Counted from the stretch's first letter, positions 12,265 to 26,000 are shown. The stretch: DNA of 64,000 nucleotides from Calliphora vicina (GCF_958450345.1 NC_088780.1:45252033-45316032); one strand, 5' to 3'. Made by a program: numbers and translations. Notes: a model not told the origin generated them from the sequence alone.

Positions 12265-15200
12265 ATGGGTAAATTAAATGTTACCATCCTACGTTATTTA
12301 ACGAGAGAAGATTTTCGTGTTTTAACTGCTGTAAGTTTATTTGTTTATTAAACAATGAGAATATTTACGATACCCTCTTTTAATTGTAGGTTGAAATGGG
12401 TATGAAAAATCATGAACTGGTACCCGGTGCTTTGGTAGCCTCTATAGCTAATATTAAATCTGGTGGTGTGCATAAGCTGCTAAAAGAATTGTGCAAGCAC
12501 AAATTGTTGACCTATGAAAGAGGCAAAAAGTGTAAGTCACTTTTAATTCTAACAAATTTCTGAACAAATTTCAATTTAATGTCTTAATTATATCAATTTC
12601 ACTCTAGTTGATGGCTATCGCCTTACCAATACTGGCTATGACTATTTGGCTTTAAAGTCCTTAACCCTACGTGGATCTGTATCCTCATTTGGCAATCAAA
12701 TTGGTGTTGGCAAAGAATCTAATATTTATGTGGTGGCTGATGAAGATGAAAATCCCATTTGTTTGAAATTACATCGTTTGGGACGTACTTGTTTCCGTAA
12801 CATTAAGTCCAAACGTGATTATCACGGACGCAGACATAAAGCATCCTGGTTGTATTTGTCTCGTATTTCGGCCACTAGAGAATTTGCCTATATGTCTGCT
12901 TTGTATGAGAGAGGTTTTCCAGTGCCCAAACCAATTGATTTTAATCGTCATTGTGTTTTGATGGAATTGGTTAATGGTTGGCCTATGTAAGTAGTTAAAT
13001 TTTGAATAACTATTACTTATATTAATAGTTCGTTTTTTTTATATTTCAGGACTAATATTCAAGAGCTCGGAGATCCTGATCAAGTTTACGATGATCTAAT
13101 GAATTTAATTGTACGCTTGGGCAATTCGGGTGTTATACATGGCGATTTCAATGAATTCAATCTAATGTTAGGCGATGATGGTAAACCAGTGTTGATAGAT
13201 TTCCCTCAAATGATGTCAACATCTCATGAAAATGCTGAATTGTAAGTACAGTTTTATATAAATAAAATCTACTTTGAAAAAAAAAATCTACCAGGACCAT
13301 ACCTAATATATTGATGTACCAATCATGTTTGTAAGTTAGTTTTAGTCTTCGAAAAGTTTTTTTTTAAATAGAAAGACGATATCGACTCTGCTATCTTTAT
13401 GGATTCAGAGAGTGGTTGACAATAAAATGTACTTTTTCTTATTTGAATTGGTATCGTCCCAAATTCGACAATTTTGTTTGTTGACATAGGTATTTATACA
13501 GAAATGGGCCTCATCACTTAAAATGGGCGAAGCTCAACGTTGTCGAACAGAAAACCCATTTTGATAAAAAAATTTTATAATGGTGATTTTGATAAAATAT
13601 TCTGAATATATAATGACAGCCAATTCGTCAGATGTAACTTCAACAATATGGACGCTATCAACTGCCAAGGCTCAGAAGTCCCTATTTGAAGACCCTTTAT
13701 ATTCTGGAGCGTTATAGATAGTGGAGTCTATATAGTCTGTTGAAATCATTTTTCCGAAGCGCCCTATAACTTACAAACATGATTGATACATCGGGTAGTC
13801 CTGGTTCTGTTGCTATTTAGAATTCTGAAAATCGGCAACGCCGAATATAGCCCTCTTACTTGTAGTATTTCATTTCTATCTCGCACAGTTTAAATGTTCT
13901 TTTGGAAATTGTATACGAGCAGTATGATTTTTTTTAGAAATAAATATTTTTTTCTCATTTGCGGCTAACAGTTCGAGAAATAATTTCCAAGTTAAGATTA
14001 TTGAAAACCTCACGCGTAGTAATTTTTCGGAATTTCTTTAATTCTGTTGCTATTAAATTACCTTATATTTGAGTAGTTTTACGAGATCTTCGCCCCAAAT
14101 GTTGAGTTTCTTGTACTAGCGTCTTAAAAACGCTAAAATTTACTGTATTTTAATAGAAAAGCTAGTAAATTTTATTTTATATTTGGTCAATCGTCATATT
14201 TTTGAAAACTGAAATTACTGTACATATTTGGTAAACACATACCCTTTGTAGTCCTTTGTGCGTTTCAATTTTAATTCTTTTAAATTTTGAAAAACTTGCG
14301 ATTTTATTCACGATTTATATTTTTCTAAAAATCAAGAATATATGGATATATATGGACTGCTGTCGGATATTATTGATGTAAGATACATTTGAAAGATTAT
14401 CCACTTTAGACTACATAAGTCAAACTAATATTTGTTTTCAAAAAATGCATTCATGATGCAAATGCAATTTTCAGATACAATATTGGAAATGTTCTCCTCC
14501 TTAAATTTTGAATTTGTTTAAATAATATTAAAAGTGTTGAATTGACTAAACAACGAAATAATTGTTTTTGTGAAGTCCTTCTATTTTGAATATTTTTTTT
14601 ATATTTAACGCCATCACTTTTCTCCATAGAATATGTGTTTACCGAATATGAGCAAAATTGGAAGACCCAAAATAAATTTGTTTGTGATGTCTTTATGGGG
14701 TCGCAAATGAAATCAACTTTTATCAAATAACCAAATTTGAATTTTCTTTTCAGTTTCTTCGACCGCGACGTTCAGTGCGTGAGAGAACTCTTCCGTCGCA
14801 AATATAATTATGAAAGTGGAGAATATCCTAAATTCACAGATATCACTAGAGATGATAATTTAGATACTGAAGTCCATTGTACCGGCTATGGTTTTACCAA
14901 AGAAATGGAAAACGATTTACTTAAGGTATGTATTACAATGTAAACGAATAATCAACTGTTAATTAACAACATAAACTTTTTGAATTTCAGGAATATGGTA
15001 TGATTGAAGAATCTGATGAAGAGGAAGATGAATTAAACGATGATGTTCCAGAATTGGTTGAACCCAATAAAGACGACATTAACGAATACCGCCAACAGCT
15101 AGAGAACGAAATTAGTTTCAGTGAATTGAAATCTTCAAAAACCGGCGATGATTCCATAAGACGTTATATTGAATCATGCTCACAGTACTTGGGTAATATT

Positions 15201-15704
15201 AAAATAGGTCCAGAAGTAGAAATACCAGCTGGTATTCCCAAGCCAGAAGAGGTTCAAGCTAAACTAACAGCTGAAGAATTGAATTCAAAACACCTAGAAA
15301 TCGACAATACTATCAGTGAAAATGAAACAACAGTTGAAAATAATGAAGAAACTTCATCTAATCACGCCAATAAAGATGATTCTGATGCTCAATCGCTAAG
15401 TTCCAACGATTTAGAAACTGATAACGTGCCCGAGTTGGCAAATGTTGATCCCAATTCTCGTATGTATCGTTTGAAAATGGTTGAAAAGCTACTGAACGAT
15501 GCCCGCTCCCAACGTTCTTATTCGACTACAGCCAGTACAATAGCACCATCTGTTGTAACAGATCGCATCAAACGTAATTTGGATAAGAAGGAGAAAATTG
15601 ATATGCGCAAACGTTGTGTAGCCAAAGGTGAGGCGAGTGCTGTGCACCGTCATCGTAAAGAGAATAAGGACGTTGTTAAAGAATATGCCGGTTGGGATTT
15701 TTAA
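12265..15704 (+). CDS. RIOK2: RIO2 serine/threonine kinase (40S ribosome maturation)
   Basis: Six exons, 12265-12330, 12390-12531, 12608-12986, 13050-13241, 14754-14925 and 14991-15704, splice in consistent phases (0,1,2,2,0) to about 554 aa, the usual RIOK2 length. The N-terminus MGKLNVTILRYLTREDFRVL begins the RIO2 winged-helix domain. The flexible loop GVGKESNIY, ATP lysine Lys123, catalytic HGDFNEFN with Asp228 and metal-binding DFPQ with Asp246 fall at the same positions as in human RIOK2. The C-terminal ~235 residues are acidic and then Lys/Arg-rich, as in the family. RIO2 is a cytoplasmic ATPase/kinase that rides late pre-40S particles and is needed for 18S rRNA maturation. Intron 4 (1.5 kb) is swollen by mobile sequence, while the others are 59-76 bp. 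Poly(A) signals lie at 15848 and 15853. The gene appears intact. Confidence 0.96.
13290..13806. mobile_element. Inverted-repeat element in RIOK2 intron 4
   Basis: The left end (ccaggac, then caatcatgtttgtaagtta) is repeated in inverse at the right end (taacttacaaacatgattg, then gtcctgg) with arms of about 50 bp. The element is about 515 bp with no ORF. A DINE-1-like 3' end (aacgccgaatatag, cttacttg) lies directly downstream at 13833-13863. Confidence 0.7.
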
Positions 15705-16530
15705 AATATTTAGTTTAAGCATATAAATTTAAACGAGAATTAAATGTGTATTAATTCTTTTGTATAATGTATTTGTAGTAATTTTTAATGTATTTTTTTT
15801 AAACAAAAAATAATTCTCTTTATGGATTTTGTTTTTACACTTAACAAAATAAAATAAATTTTTTTTAGCAAAAGTTAAAAAATTCTTCAAATTAATTATC
15901 TAAAATTAAATTAGGATTAAAAATTTAAATTGTCTAGTAGTCTATCAAGTCAAATGCACTTTTGTGAATCCATTTGAAAACCTTCTTGCTAAATATAGAA
16001 CGCCTGGTTTAACAAACCTGTGGCGACATCCACTAAAATTTTCTTCTATATAAATAAAAATCAAATGTCTTTCGTTGGTAATTAATTGCATCAGTAGAGA
16101 ACGACCGGACCGATTTAGACAAATTTTTTTTTAAATATGTTGGTCATAGCCCTACTTAGGTTTTTATGGAATGAAAAATTTACCACGCCTACTTTTACGC
16201 CCATTTTTTTCGATTTATTTAAAATCGGAAAACGGCTACACCGAATTAATGATCATAGTAATCCAATTTAAGTTATTACTGAAAGAAAAATTGACCACGC
16301 CAATTTTTTTGCGATACATCTGAAATCGCAGGACGCCTGGACCGATTTAACTAATTTTTTTTTTAATGTTCGCAATACATAGTCCGCAAAAGTTTTTACA
16401 TAAATAAAAATTGTCCACGTCCACTAATACGCCCACTTATTAAATACATCTGCAAAATACATCGGTATGTGATCAATCATATTTCAGACCATAATTCGAT
16501 TACTTACATAAAAACTCACAATAGCTTATA

Positions 16531-17935
16531 TAATAACTTGGCCAATAAGCGTTTAATCAAGAAAAAGAGCTCGATCTGTGATCACTCACATTTCTGACCA
16601 AAAATTGATTTTTGACATAAAAACTCAAAATATCTGAATTCGCTAATAACTTGGCCAATAAGCGTTTAATCAAGAAAAGGAGCTCGATCTGTGATCACTC
16701 ATATTTCTGACCAAAAATCGATTTTTGATATAAAAACTCAAAATATCTAAATTCGCTAATAACTTGGCCAATAAACGTTTAATCAAGAAAAGCAGCTCGA
16801 TTTGTGATCACTCATATTTCTGACCAAAAATCGATTTTTTATATAAAAACTCAAAATATCTAAATTCGCTAATAACTTGGCCAATAAGCGTTTAATCAAG
16901 AAAAGGAGCTCGAACTGTGATCACTCGTATTTCTGACCAAAATTCGATTTTATATCTAATTCTTTAGCTTCCTTCAAAAGCTTCATTTAAATTGAATTAA
17001 TTTTGAAGTTAATTAATAACAAAATTTATTCATACTTTGAATGATTAAATTTTTGTTGATTCAGATCTACTTCAAATCCTTTTAAGTAAAAGGAATCAAT
17101 TCAATACATTTAACTGAATATTTAAGAGATTAAAGTTATGTTGATCTCGAAAATTTTCAAATTATTGGATTCAAAGGTGAATTTTTATAATACAACATCT
17201 GCAAAAGACACTCATTATAATGCTGACATTGTTACCAAGGACGATTACTGTGTTTCCTTTCAAGACCAAAACCAATTCTATACTTGAAAATACCAAATGG
17301 TGTGCCGCGATCAAAAGTAGGGACCTTTGTTCTACTAGTGTTTTCTGGAATAATTCGCACCGGTCAATCTTGGCATTGATGATCCATATGCTTTTTTAAA
17401 TGTTCATTCGAAAACCCCAAATAAATAATAATAATAAGTGGTCTATTATTGCCGAGATATAAACGAAAAATTGTAAAAAAAACTTTTCACTTTTTTTTTT
17501 AAAAAAAGTGAATCCCTGGAATCCCGACTAAAAATCCCGGGAATCGGGTAGTGAAAAATTGGCAAAATTCCCAGGAAATTTGTCCCGGGAATTTCCGGGA
17601 TAAAAACCCTACTCATATGTGATCACTGAAATCGTTTTTTAATATAAAAACACAAAATATCTAAATTCGCTAATAACATGGCAAATATGCGTTTAATCAA
17701 GAAAAAGAGCTCGATCTGTGTTTTATATAAAAACTGAAAATTTTTAAATTCTCTAATAACTTGGCCAATAAGCGTTTAATCAAGAAAAAGAGCTCGATCT
17801 GTGATCACTCACATTTCTGACCAAAATTCGATTTTTTTTATATAAAAACTCAAAATATCTAAATTCGCTAATATCTTGGACAATAAGCGTTTAATCAAGA
17901 AAAAGAGCTCTATTTTTTATAAAAACTCAAAATAT
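16531..17935 (+). repeat. Interrupted ~113-bp tandem repeat, seven copies
   Basis: The landmark taataacttggccaataag recurs at 16531, 16645, 16757, 16870, 17671, 17754 and 17869, followed each time by cgtttaatcaagaaaa, gagctcgatctgtgatcact and tttctgaccaaaa. Spacing is 112-115 bp except for one copy shortened to 83 bp. A non-repeat block (~16960-17600) splits the array between copies 4 and 5. Confidence 0.85.
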
Positions 17936-17991
17936 GTACATTGATTTACATGTGTTGTTGCAAGACATTTCAAACCTCTTCACTGTGGTTC

Positions 17992-18788
17992 CAAATCAAA
18001 ATCTAGGTGGACAAGATTATGAAAATCGGTATCTTCAGAATTTGGAAAAACTAAGTTTTTTCGGAAGCTGACAATCTGCTCTCCTCCAATACAAATGGGG
18101 TTTTCAATTGGACATTTCGTTTTCTCGACAGAAGCGCCAGAATTTCAACAAATTTTGAATCATATTTTCGTTAATTTTTTTTAATATTTTACTGCTTTAC
18201 TAAATTAGATATATCTCAATGGTTTTACCATATAGAAATTCATACTTCAAAACATAGATAAACATTGATATATGCTTTTATTAAATGTATATGTTATATT
18301 TATGGGCCTCTCCATTTTCCTGTTATAGTCCTTTAAACTAGGTTCTCAAATATACTGATATGTTTTTTTTTCTAAGAATGTTATATAGCTTGCCAAAAAA
18401 AAAGACCGTCGAAGCCCGTCCAATGACTATATACATCATTTAAAGAAACTTCTGGGGAATGTCTTTGTAAACAATTTAATTTTTACGGAATGGAATTTTT
18501 AGAAATATTTCTTTATTTATTATTGATTTTTATATATCTAGACCCTACTGTAACATGAAATATAGTAAATACAGATCTTTTTAAAAATTTAGTTTCAGAA
18601 AGACATGAAAACGTATTTTTTTAATTTTTTATTAATGTTTTTTATAAGTATATCTAGACCCTACTGTAACTTGAAAAAAAGTTTATATTGATCTTTTAAA
18701 GATTTTTTTTGGAATCGGAGATACCAATTCTATATAAAAAGAGCGCCAAATAATTTTGTCCACCTAGATTTTGATTTGGAACCACAGT
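17992..18788. mobile_element. MITE with ~36-bp terminal inverted repeats
   Basis: The left terminus actgtggttccaaatcaaaa, continuing tctaggtggacaagatta, is repeated almost perfectly in inverse at the right terminus (taattttgtccacctaga through ttggaaccacagt). The interior of about 720 bp contains a direct repeat (gaccctactgtaac) at ~18540 and ~18657. No ORF is present. It is nested in the Helitron-like element. Confidence 0.85.
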
Positions 18789-18843
18789 ACGCTTCTCACA
18801 AATCGAACACAAGCATTTTTTTAATTTGGACAGGACAGCTAGT

Positions 18844-20160
18844 TTTTAATAAAAATTTTACTTGAAAAAAACTATCTCGCTGATTGTAGATGCTGGAGAA
18901 ATAGAAAGTAAGGCATGATAAAGAATATCCAATATCTCAGTTCTTTTTATAGTTTTTTTCAAAGCACAAAAAAATCCTCCTTTATACTAAAGGAGTTATT
19001 TTTGGAATAAATTCTGATAAAATACTAGCTTCAGTAATGTCTCCAGAGTGGTCATCATCATGTCTTCCTTCGACAAGTACATGTAAATTAACTATGTCAG
19101 ATGTTATACTCACTAAACATATTTGCTGGATTTTCGAAAAATATGTAATTTAACATTTGTATTTGAATTAAAACGGAAAAATAAATACAAAAAATATGCT
19201 AAAGTGGAAAAAAATAAATTTCGGTTAATCGACACAAATTAATCGGTTTATTTGTTATTTGAAAATCGTCAATTTTAAATTATTCGAACAGATAACCGAC
19301 AAAAAGTATTCAATCGATTAACCGTTAATCGGTTAACCGATTGAATACCCTAATACATATCATATACAAAAAAGAGCTTGTAACCCGAATTTGTTCTATT
19401 TCGCTCATTCCCTCTTAGTTTTCGAAACAACGTCGTTTTAAACTTCTAATTTTTCTGTTTTTTTTTTTAAAAAAACTACGGAGTTACCTTGTTTTTTTAA
19501 AAAAATGCATGGAGTTAGCAAGTTTTTACATGAAAATAACTTTTAAATGAGAAACTATATCAAAATTTCGATCTGACAGAGTGATAGCAAGTGTAGTAAG
19601 TATTTTTGGTGTTATCTCAATTTTCTCAAAAAGTGGAGTTACCTAGTTTTTCCATACGACCACAGAAATGTAAAAAGATAAATTCATCACGAGCTAATTT
19701 CATGAAAACACAACGAAATGGTGTAATTTATAATAAAAAAAAGTAATAAAGAGATATAAAATTTAAATAAATGAGAATAAATCTGTTTTATTACACTGAA
19801 ATATAAAAGAATTATTTAGTTCAGCCCGTGCACTTGACATGAAAATATAATGCAACTAACTTAAACAAACAAATTTGGAATACTGTGACGTTTAGTAACC
19901 CTACTACTAAATCTACAAATGATCTGATAAAGTGGTTGAATAAATCTATCGAGTACAAAACTTATCAGTGCTTTAAATATAGGATACACCTATATTTGTA
20001 GATCTTAATTTATTTTGGAAAATTTCAGTTCAATAAAATTTAAAAATGTACATACATATATATATATATATAAATATATTAATGTAAGTCCAATGACAAA
20101 CTAAGTATGCCTCATTTCAACTTTACAACCATCATATATATTTCTAAAAACCGCGAAAAA
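18844..20160. other. Gene-free spacer upstream of EcKL-A
   Basis: No gene is seen. At 19310-19356 the sequence ttcaatcgattaaccg, then ttaatcggttaaccgattga, ends in ACCCTA, a known style of hAT-like MITE terminus, but no matching left end was found. The rest is AT-rich, with a TA microsatellite at ~20052-20075. Confidence 0.5.
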
Positions 20161-20161
20161 A

Positions 20162-20200
20162 TATAAAAGTTACAATAAATTTAAAAAATTGCACAGTTTG
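20162..20200 (+). promoter_or_regulatory. TATA box and initiator of EcKL-A
   Basis: TATAAAAG at 20162-20169 is followed about 30 bp later by a CACAGTTT initiator-like sequence near 20194, leaving a ~50-nt leader before the ATG at 20246. The spacing is that of a focused fly promoter. Confidence 0.6.
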
Positions 20201-20245
20201 AGTGAACATAGCCTCCTGAAATAATTAAAGAAATTAAATTAATTA

Positions 20246-21560
20246 ATGAAAAAAATGTCTATTCCCGAATGGCTAACCAAAAATTATATTGAAGAAGTCT
20301 TGAAAGTTTATCACAAAGACTTAACATTAAAAATAGAAAAATTCGATATAAAACCGGCATTTGGCAAAGGTGAAAATTATGGTGGTTATTTGACTAAAGC
20401 GCATGTGGTGTATAATTTGAAAAATGGACAAGAGCAGAAAGAAAATCATTTCATATGCAAGACCTCATATGAGGAAGACGAGTTTGCCAAACAAAAAATG
20501 GAACCTTACGATATTTTTAATCGTGAAATGTTATTATATGAACAAGTTTTGCCCAAAATGAGTGATTTGCTAAAGGAAATCAATGATACAGATCGTCTAT
20601 TTCCCACAGTATTTCATGTGGATTACAAGAGACAGGCTCTTATATTTGAGGATCTAACCGTGCAGGGTTATGTTATGGCCGATCGTATAGAAAGACTAGA
20701 TATGGATCACACAAAATTGGTTTTACAAAAGTTGTCTAAAATGCATGCCACTTCGGCTGTATTAAATGAACGTGATGCAGGTTCTTTGGAAAAATATGAT
20801 CGTGGATTTTTCAACAAATACACCGATACATATAAAACATTTTTCGTCAATACTTTTAAGGCTTGTGCTCGTTATTTGCAACAATTAAATGACGAAGATT
20901 CTCGTAAATATGCCAAGAAAATATTTGCCCTGGCGCCCTACTACATGGAAATTGGCCGTCGTTGTTTTGCACCAACGAACGGTCATGTTAATGTTTTGGC
21001 TCATGGTGATGTCTGGACTAATAATGTCATGTTTAAGTATTGTGCGAAAACTGGAAAACCCAAAGATGTTTTACTTATTGATTTTCAATATTCATTCTGG
21101 GGTTCACCAACATTGGATTTACATTACTTCTTCAATACCTCTATAAAAGAAGATATGAGACTTCATAATGAAGATGAATTATTTCAATTGTATCACCAGC
21201 TCTTTACTGAAACTTTGAGAAAATTGAATTATAAATCGCATCCCATACCCAGCTTGAAACAATTACGATTGCATTCGGAGCAAAAGAAATTTTTTGGTAA
21301 GTGTAATTGAATATTAATAAATTTGGAATAAATTAATAGTATTTGATATCTCTTTCATAGCTGTGCACTCTTCTGTTATCATACAACCGGTCATGTTGAA
21401 TCAAGATTCTACAGATGCGGATTATAATGCCCTAATGGGTGAAGATGATCGTGCTATGAGTTTTAAAAGTCGTCTATATGATAATCCCATTATTCAAGAG
21501 AATTTAAAGAATCTTTTGCCTGTATTTGACAGAAGAGGTCTTTTAGAAGTGAATCAATAA
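20246..21560 (+). CDS. EcKL-A: ecdysteroid kinase-like (CHK kinase-like) protein
   Basis: Exon 1 (20246-21296) and exon 2 (21361-21560) join in phase 1 over a 64-bp intron to encode 416 aa; an in-frame ATG nine bases downstream gives 413. The EcKinase/DUF227 hallmarks are present: a nucleotide-binding-loop-like FGKGENYGGY near residue 45, Brenner-type HGDVWTNNVM with the catalytic Asp near residue 254, and DFQYSFWG with the metal-binding Asp near residue 279. Family members phosphorylate ecdysteroids (22-kinase activity) or xenobiotic metabolites in the cytosol using ATP; the substrate here is unknown. It is the leftmost member of a five-gene cluster and faces EcKL-B tail to tail. The stop codon overlaps an AATAAA signal. 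The gene appears intact. Confidence 0.93.
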
Positions 21561-21859
21561 AATTATATAAATAAGAAAATAATATCTTTTAATAATTGTA
21601 CCCATACATGTACGAAATATTTGTCTATTAAATTTTATTTTTACATATAATTCAGATGATAACAGTTTTCGCGAATTGAAAGTAGACCAGCTGACATATC
21701 AAACCCTTAATGGGGTTAGATAACTTGTTTCGAATTTAATTTTTACGGTCTCTTAAAGTTATTTTTTGGATAAAAAATAGAAAAATATTGACCACTGAAT
21801 GCAAGTGTTATTATTATCCTGTCAATTTGAATTGATTTATTCTCTTCAATATTCTTTTT

Positions 21860-22844
21860 TATACCCTCCACCACCATAAGTGGTGAATGAGCGTATATAT
21901 AAGTTTGTCATTCCGTGTGTAACATTGAGAAATATTCACCTGAGACCCAACAAAGTATATATATTATTGATCCTTATGAAATTCTAAGTCGATTGAGCCA
22001 TGTCCGTCTGTCTGTCCGTCTGTGTAAAACACGCTCACGTCCAAAATACGCAAACAAACTTAGTAGAGTTGCAAGAAATATGTTTATTATTGTCCTAAGC
22101 AGTTTGGTATTGAAAATCAGCGAAATCGGTACAGTGGAACCAAAGTTATGAATTAAAATGTGGGACAACCTCAAAAAAAATTGATAATTTTCACATATTT
22201 TTGGAAATTTTTTGTAAATATATTGCAGATAATATCATAAAATTTTGCACTCTGTAACTCTATAAGAATCGGTCCATTATTTCTCCTAGCCCCCATACAA
22301 ATTTCTTCCCGAAATATGGTTCTATGGTCTATAAATGCCTACAGAATAGGAATATCCATATAAAATTCAGCAAAAAAAAGCTTTGTGGTAAAAAAATTAT
22401 ATTACAAAATTTTTCGTGGATCGACCCTTATTTGACCATAGCCCCCATATAAAGTACACTTCCGAAAATCTCTTAAATAAGCATAAATGTCGCTATCAAG
22501 TTGAAATTCGACATAAATAATCCCCATATATACCAAAATCGCTGTACCTAATTCTATGAAGATCGGCCGATAATTGGTTATAGCTCCCATATAAGGACCA
22601 CTTCCGAAAAACATAATAACCTATCGACTCATAATAGCTCCCATATAAGTCCCACAACCCAATATCTTGAAATTTTTCTAAATATATTTGTATACCCTTT
22701 TTTTATACTCTATTTATTCACTTGAGGTTAAAAAGGAAAAATTAGTCTTACTAACAATTGTTATATTATTTCAGTTGTTATACCATAATATTTAGGTGGA
22801 GGGTATTTAAGATTCGGCACGGCCGAATATAGTACTCTTACTTG
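21860..22844 (+). mobile_element. DINE-1-like (Helentron-associated) element, ~985 bp
   Basis: It starts TATACCCTCCACCACC, carries an internal gtccgtctgtctgtccgtct block at ~22001, and has repeated agctcccatataag segments. It ends with a short hairpin (ttcggcacggccgaa) followed by ctcttacttg. This layout is that of DINE-1/INE-1 type elements of flies. It has no coding capacity and separates the 3' ends of EcKL-A and EcKL-B. Confidence 0.75.
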
Positions 22845-23008
22845 CTTATAATTGGGATTGTCTTAATTTCTTACCAATTTCTAAACAACATTTGATTGTT
22901 TACCATTACAGCAATATTTTTGGTAAAAGACTTATATTTTTTTAAATATATTTTTCATAATTCTAAGTACATTTATTTAACATATGTATATAAATAATTT
23001 TGGATTGT

Positions 23009-26000
23009 TTATTCCAAGGGATCTAAAAGACCTAAATTATCATAAATAGGCAGTAAAAGTTCAACAGTCTTTTGCATCAGTTCATTATCAAAATATAATG
23101 AATCCTTAAATTTAATTCCAACTTCTTCCTCATTTACTAAAGTACTGAACTCAGCATGTTCCGTATTTGTATTCAACATTAGAGCTTGGAAAACAAATGA
23201 GGCGTTAATGGCTGAAAAGATATGAAGAAAATAAATTATTATTAGAAATTAATAATTATTTCTAAGATTTACATATGTATATGTATTTAATAATTGTAAA
23301 ATAACCTCCCAAGCATCAATTGCTTATAAATACAAAATTACAACTCTTATCGGGTCAATCCGATAAGTGGGTATATATTAGGGCGGGCATATTTTGCACT
23401 TTTTCGATTCAAAAATATGCCACTTTAAATCTCCGTCCTTCAAAAATATTTTTTCATTATTATTAATATTATTTTTCATACTAAATAAAAAATTTGTATA
23501 AAGTTTCTTAATATTTTATTCAACACAAGTCATAGTTTTAAAGTGGCATATTTTTGAATCTAATTGAGATATTGACTTAAAATTTGTTTTGTAGGCCCAA
23601 AAATTAACTAAATAAAAAAATTAGTTCGGAATAAATGTGGATCAAATTGGTCCTAATATTTGCATTCCTATTCAAATTTTAGTTTTAGAAACTCAATAAA
23701 TATGTAATATGAAATAAAATCTTTATTTATTAACAAATCTCAATGAAATTACCAACGTTTTTTAAATTTGTCATTCTAAATAACAAAGTGTAAAAATACT
23801 TGACAAAAGGTCGAAGGAAATCCCGCAATTCCTAAAAATTGGAGCGAAAATCCAAAAAATGGTATTTTTTTACAATTTTGCCCATATGGTCCACATTTCT
23901 TCGGTACTGGAAAAATACTTTGGGATAAATAGGGAACACATCAGGATTTCAAAGGCTGCTTTCCGTTTTCTGATCGCAGCTGTGGGATTTTAGAACATGT
24001 GGCCCAAAGTTGAAATTTTGATAAAAAATAGGTCACGGCCGTAATGTAAAGATACCTTACAGAAAAATATAAAATTCGTATATGTTCTTAAAGAAATTGT
24101 ATTTTTAATAAAAAAAGAGTTAAGTCACCTTTTCGGGAAAAACAATAGCAAAAATTAATTCTTTTTTGAATATATAAATTTAAAATCTTTTATTATGGTA
24201 TCCATAATTGATATTGCTCTGAAATCTTTTGTATGTTATTCGTAATTTAGTTGTCTAACTAACAAAGAAATTCGAGTCCATTTGGTCCAAAAGTACGACA
24301 TATATTTATAAAAAAGCGGACCAAGGTTTGGCAAAATTTTTGAAATGCCTATAACTCGGAAATTATAAGATATAAATAACACACGCAAGCCGAGCGCTTT
24401 TCAAAAATATAAAAATCTTTGAAATCGGATGGGAAACAACAAAATTGCACGTGTTTAAAAATTTCACACGTCGAAGGTTCCCTACTTTGAGCCCCCATAT
24501 GGCCGCCCCTGGTTCAGTTGTAGGGCCCATTTTAATAACTTAAACGTGGCTACGCCCGATCGAACCGTTTAGAAATGCCAGATTTATTTCCAAAAAGTTT
24601 TGATTGTGGATTGTAATAAATAAATAGGGATTTAAACTGGAAATTTTAACGATTAACCTGCAATGGTTTAGCTTTGGGACCGATTTGAAATTGTCGAATT
24701 TCGAGGAAATTTTGTACTTGGTCACAAATAAAAAGGGGGGGTAAAAACGGGAAAAAAATTTTACATTTTATGCGAAATTATTTAGCCAATTTAATTAAAA
24801 TTTTAAGAACTGGTTCCTCCAGTCAGAAAACATTTGGAACTCAAGTAGGAAGGGTTATTTTGTCCCAAATCTGGAATATAGTATGGTACTTTTTTAAAAC
24901 ACTTAATTTTTTTGAGAAAATATCTGTTTCACACAAAAATTCAAAACTTCAGGAGGGAAAGAAGAAATTGGTACTATTTCTCCTTATGGTACTTTTTTAA
25001 TATTTTAAATTCTTTATCATATCGTTATGAAATTAGACACACATAATTCGAAATCATTTAGAATACACAAACAGGAACTTAGCGGTACTTTTAAATTTTA
25101 TTATTACAATGAAAATAGTACTTAACCTTCGCTTTACCAATACCCACCCGGGTGACCACATCGTTTTTATTGGTTTAATATTTTTTTTAATTTTGTTTCG
25201 GTTTAAATGAAATTTGTACTCACTGAACAAATTTTAGACTTCTATAGAATTTAAAAGAAACATTTTAAACTTTTTGTAAGGGTTTTTCAATTTTTTAAAA
25301 TTTCGTTCGTCGCATATATTTATAGAAGTGTAGTGTCACCCGGGTGGGTATTGGTAAACCATGAACATAAAAAACCGTTGGTAAAGCGAAGGTTAATAGT
25401 ACTTTTTCTTTATTCTATTGGTACCTTTTGAATTTTCGTTAATAATAAACACACGAATTGAGAATGCAAAAATTTAATTTTTCTGTTATGAGGAACCGAG
25501 AAACATGAAATTTGATTCTTATGATTCTAAGTAAAGTGGGAACTTTTTCTTATTCTTAATAGCACTTTTTCAATATTCTAATATTATTTTTTATATTAAC
25601 AAACTTCATTTTGATCACTATTTACCGACCTATATGTTTCATTTAATTTTCATATGTAAAATCGATGTTTTGAACAAAATTATTTTAATCACTTTAATCT
25701 TTATCCATTAAATACTTACCCAAAAATTTACGAGATTGTACTTCCAAATTGAATTGGAACAATGTAGGCAAACGGCCTTTGAACTTCAAAGCTTTCAAGG
25801 TGCTCTCCAAAATATCATAGTAGTATTTAATGAACTCCTGTTGATTGTTCAAACGTAGATCCTCCTTCAAAGAGGTATTAAAGAAATAATGCAAATCAAT
25901 GGCAGGATGACCCCATACACAAAGCTGTAAATCCAAAGGACAAACATCCGATGGTTCTTGATCGATACCATTGGGATACTGGAACATCATGTTATTTGTC

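Larger units (their letters stand above)
16046..18843 (+). mobile_element. Helitron-like element with internal tandem array
   Basis: The left end TCTATATAAATAAAAATC leads into accggaccgatttagac, the usual opening of insect Helitrons. The right end reads ggacaggacagCTAG followed by T. Between them are seven copies of a 113-bp repeat, a ~650-bp non-repeat insertion, and a nested inverted-repeat element (17992-18788). There is no Rep/helicase coding region, so the element is non-autonomous. The left end is more convincing than the right, since the 3' hairpin is obscured by the nested insertion. Confidence 0.55.
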
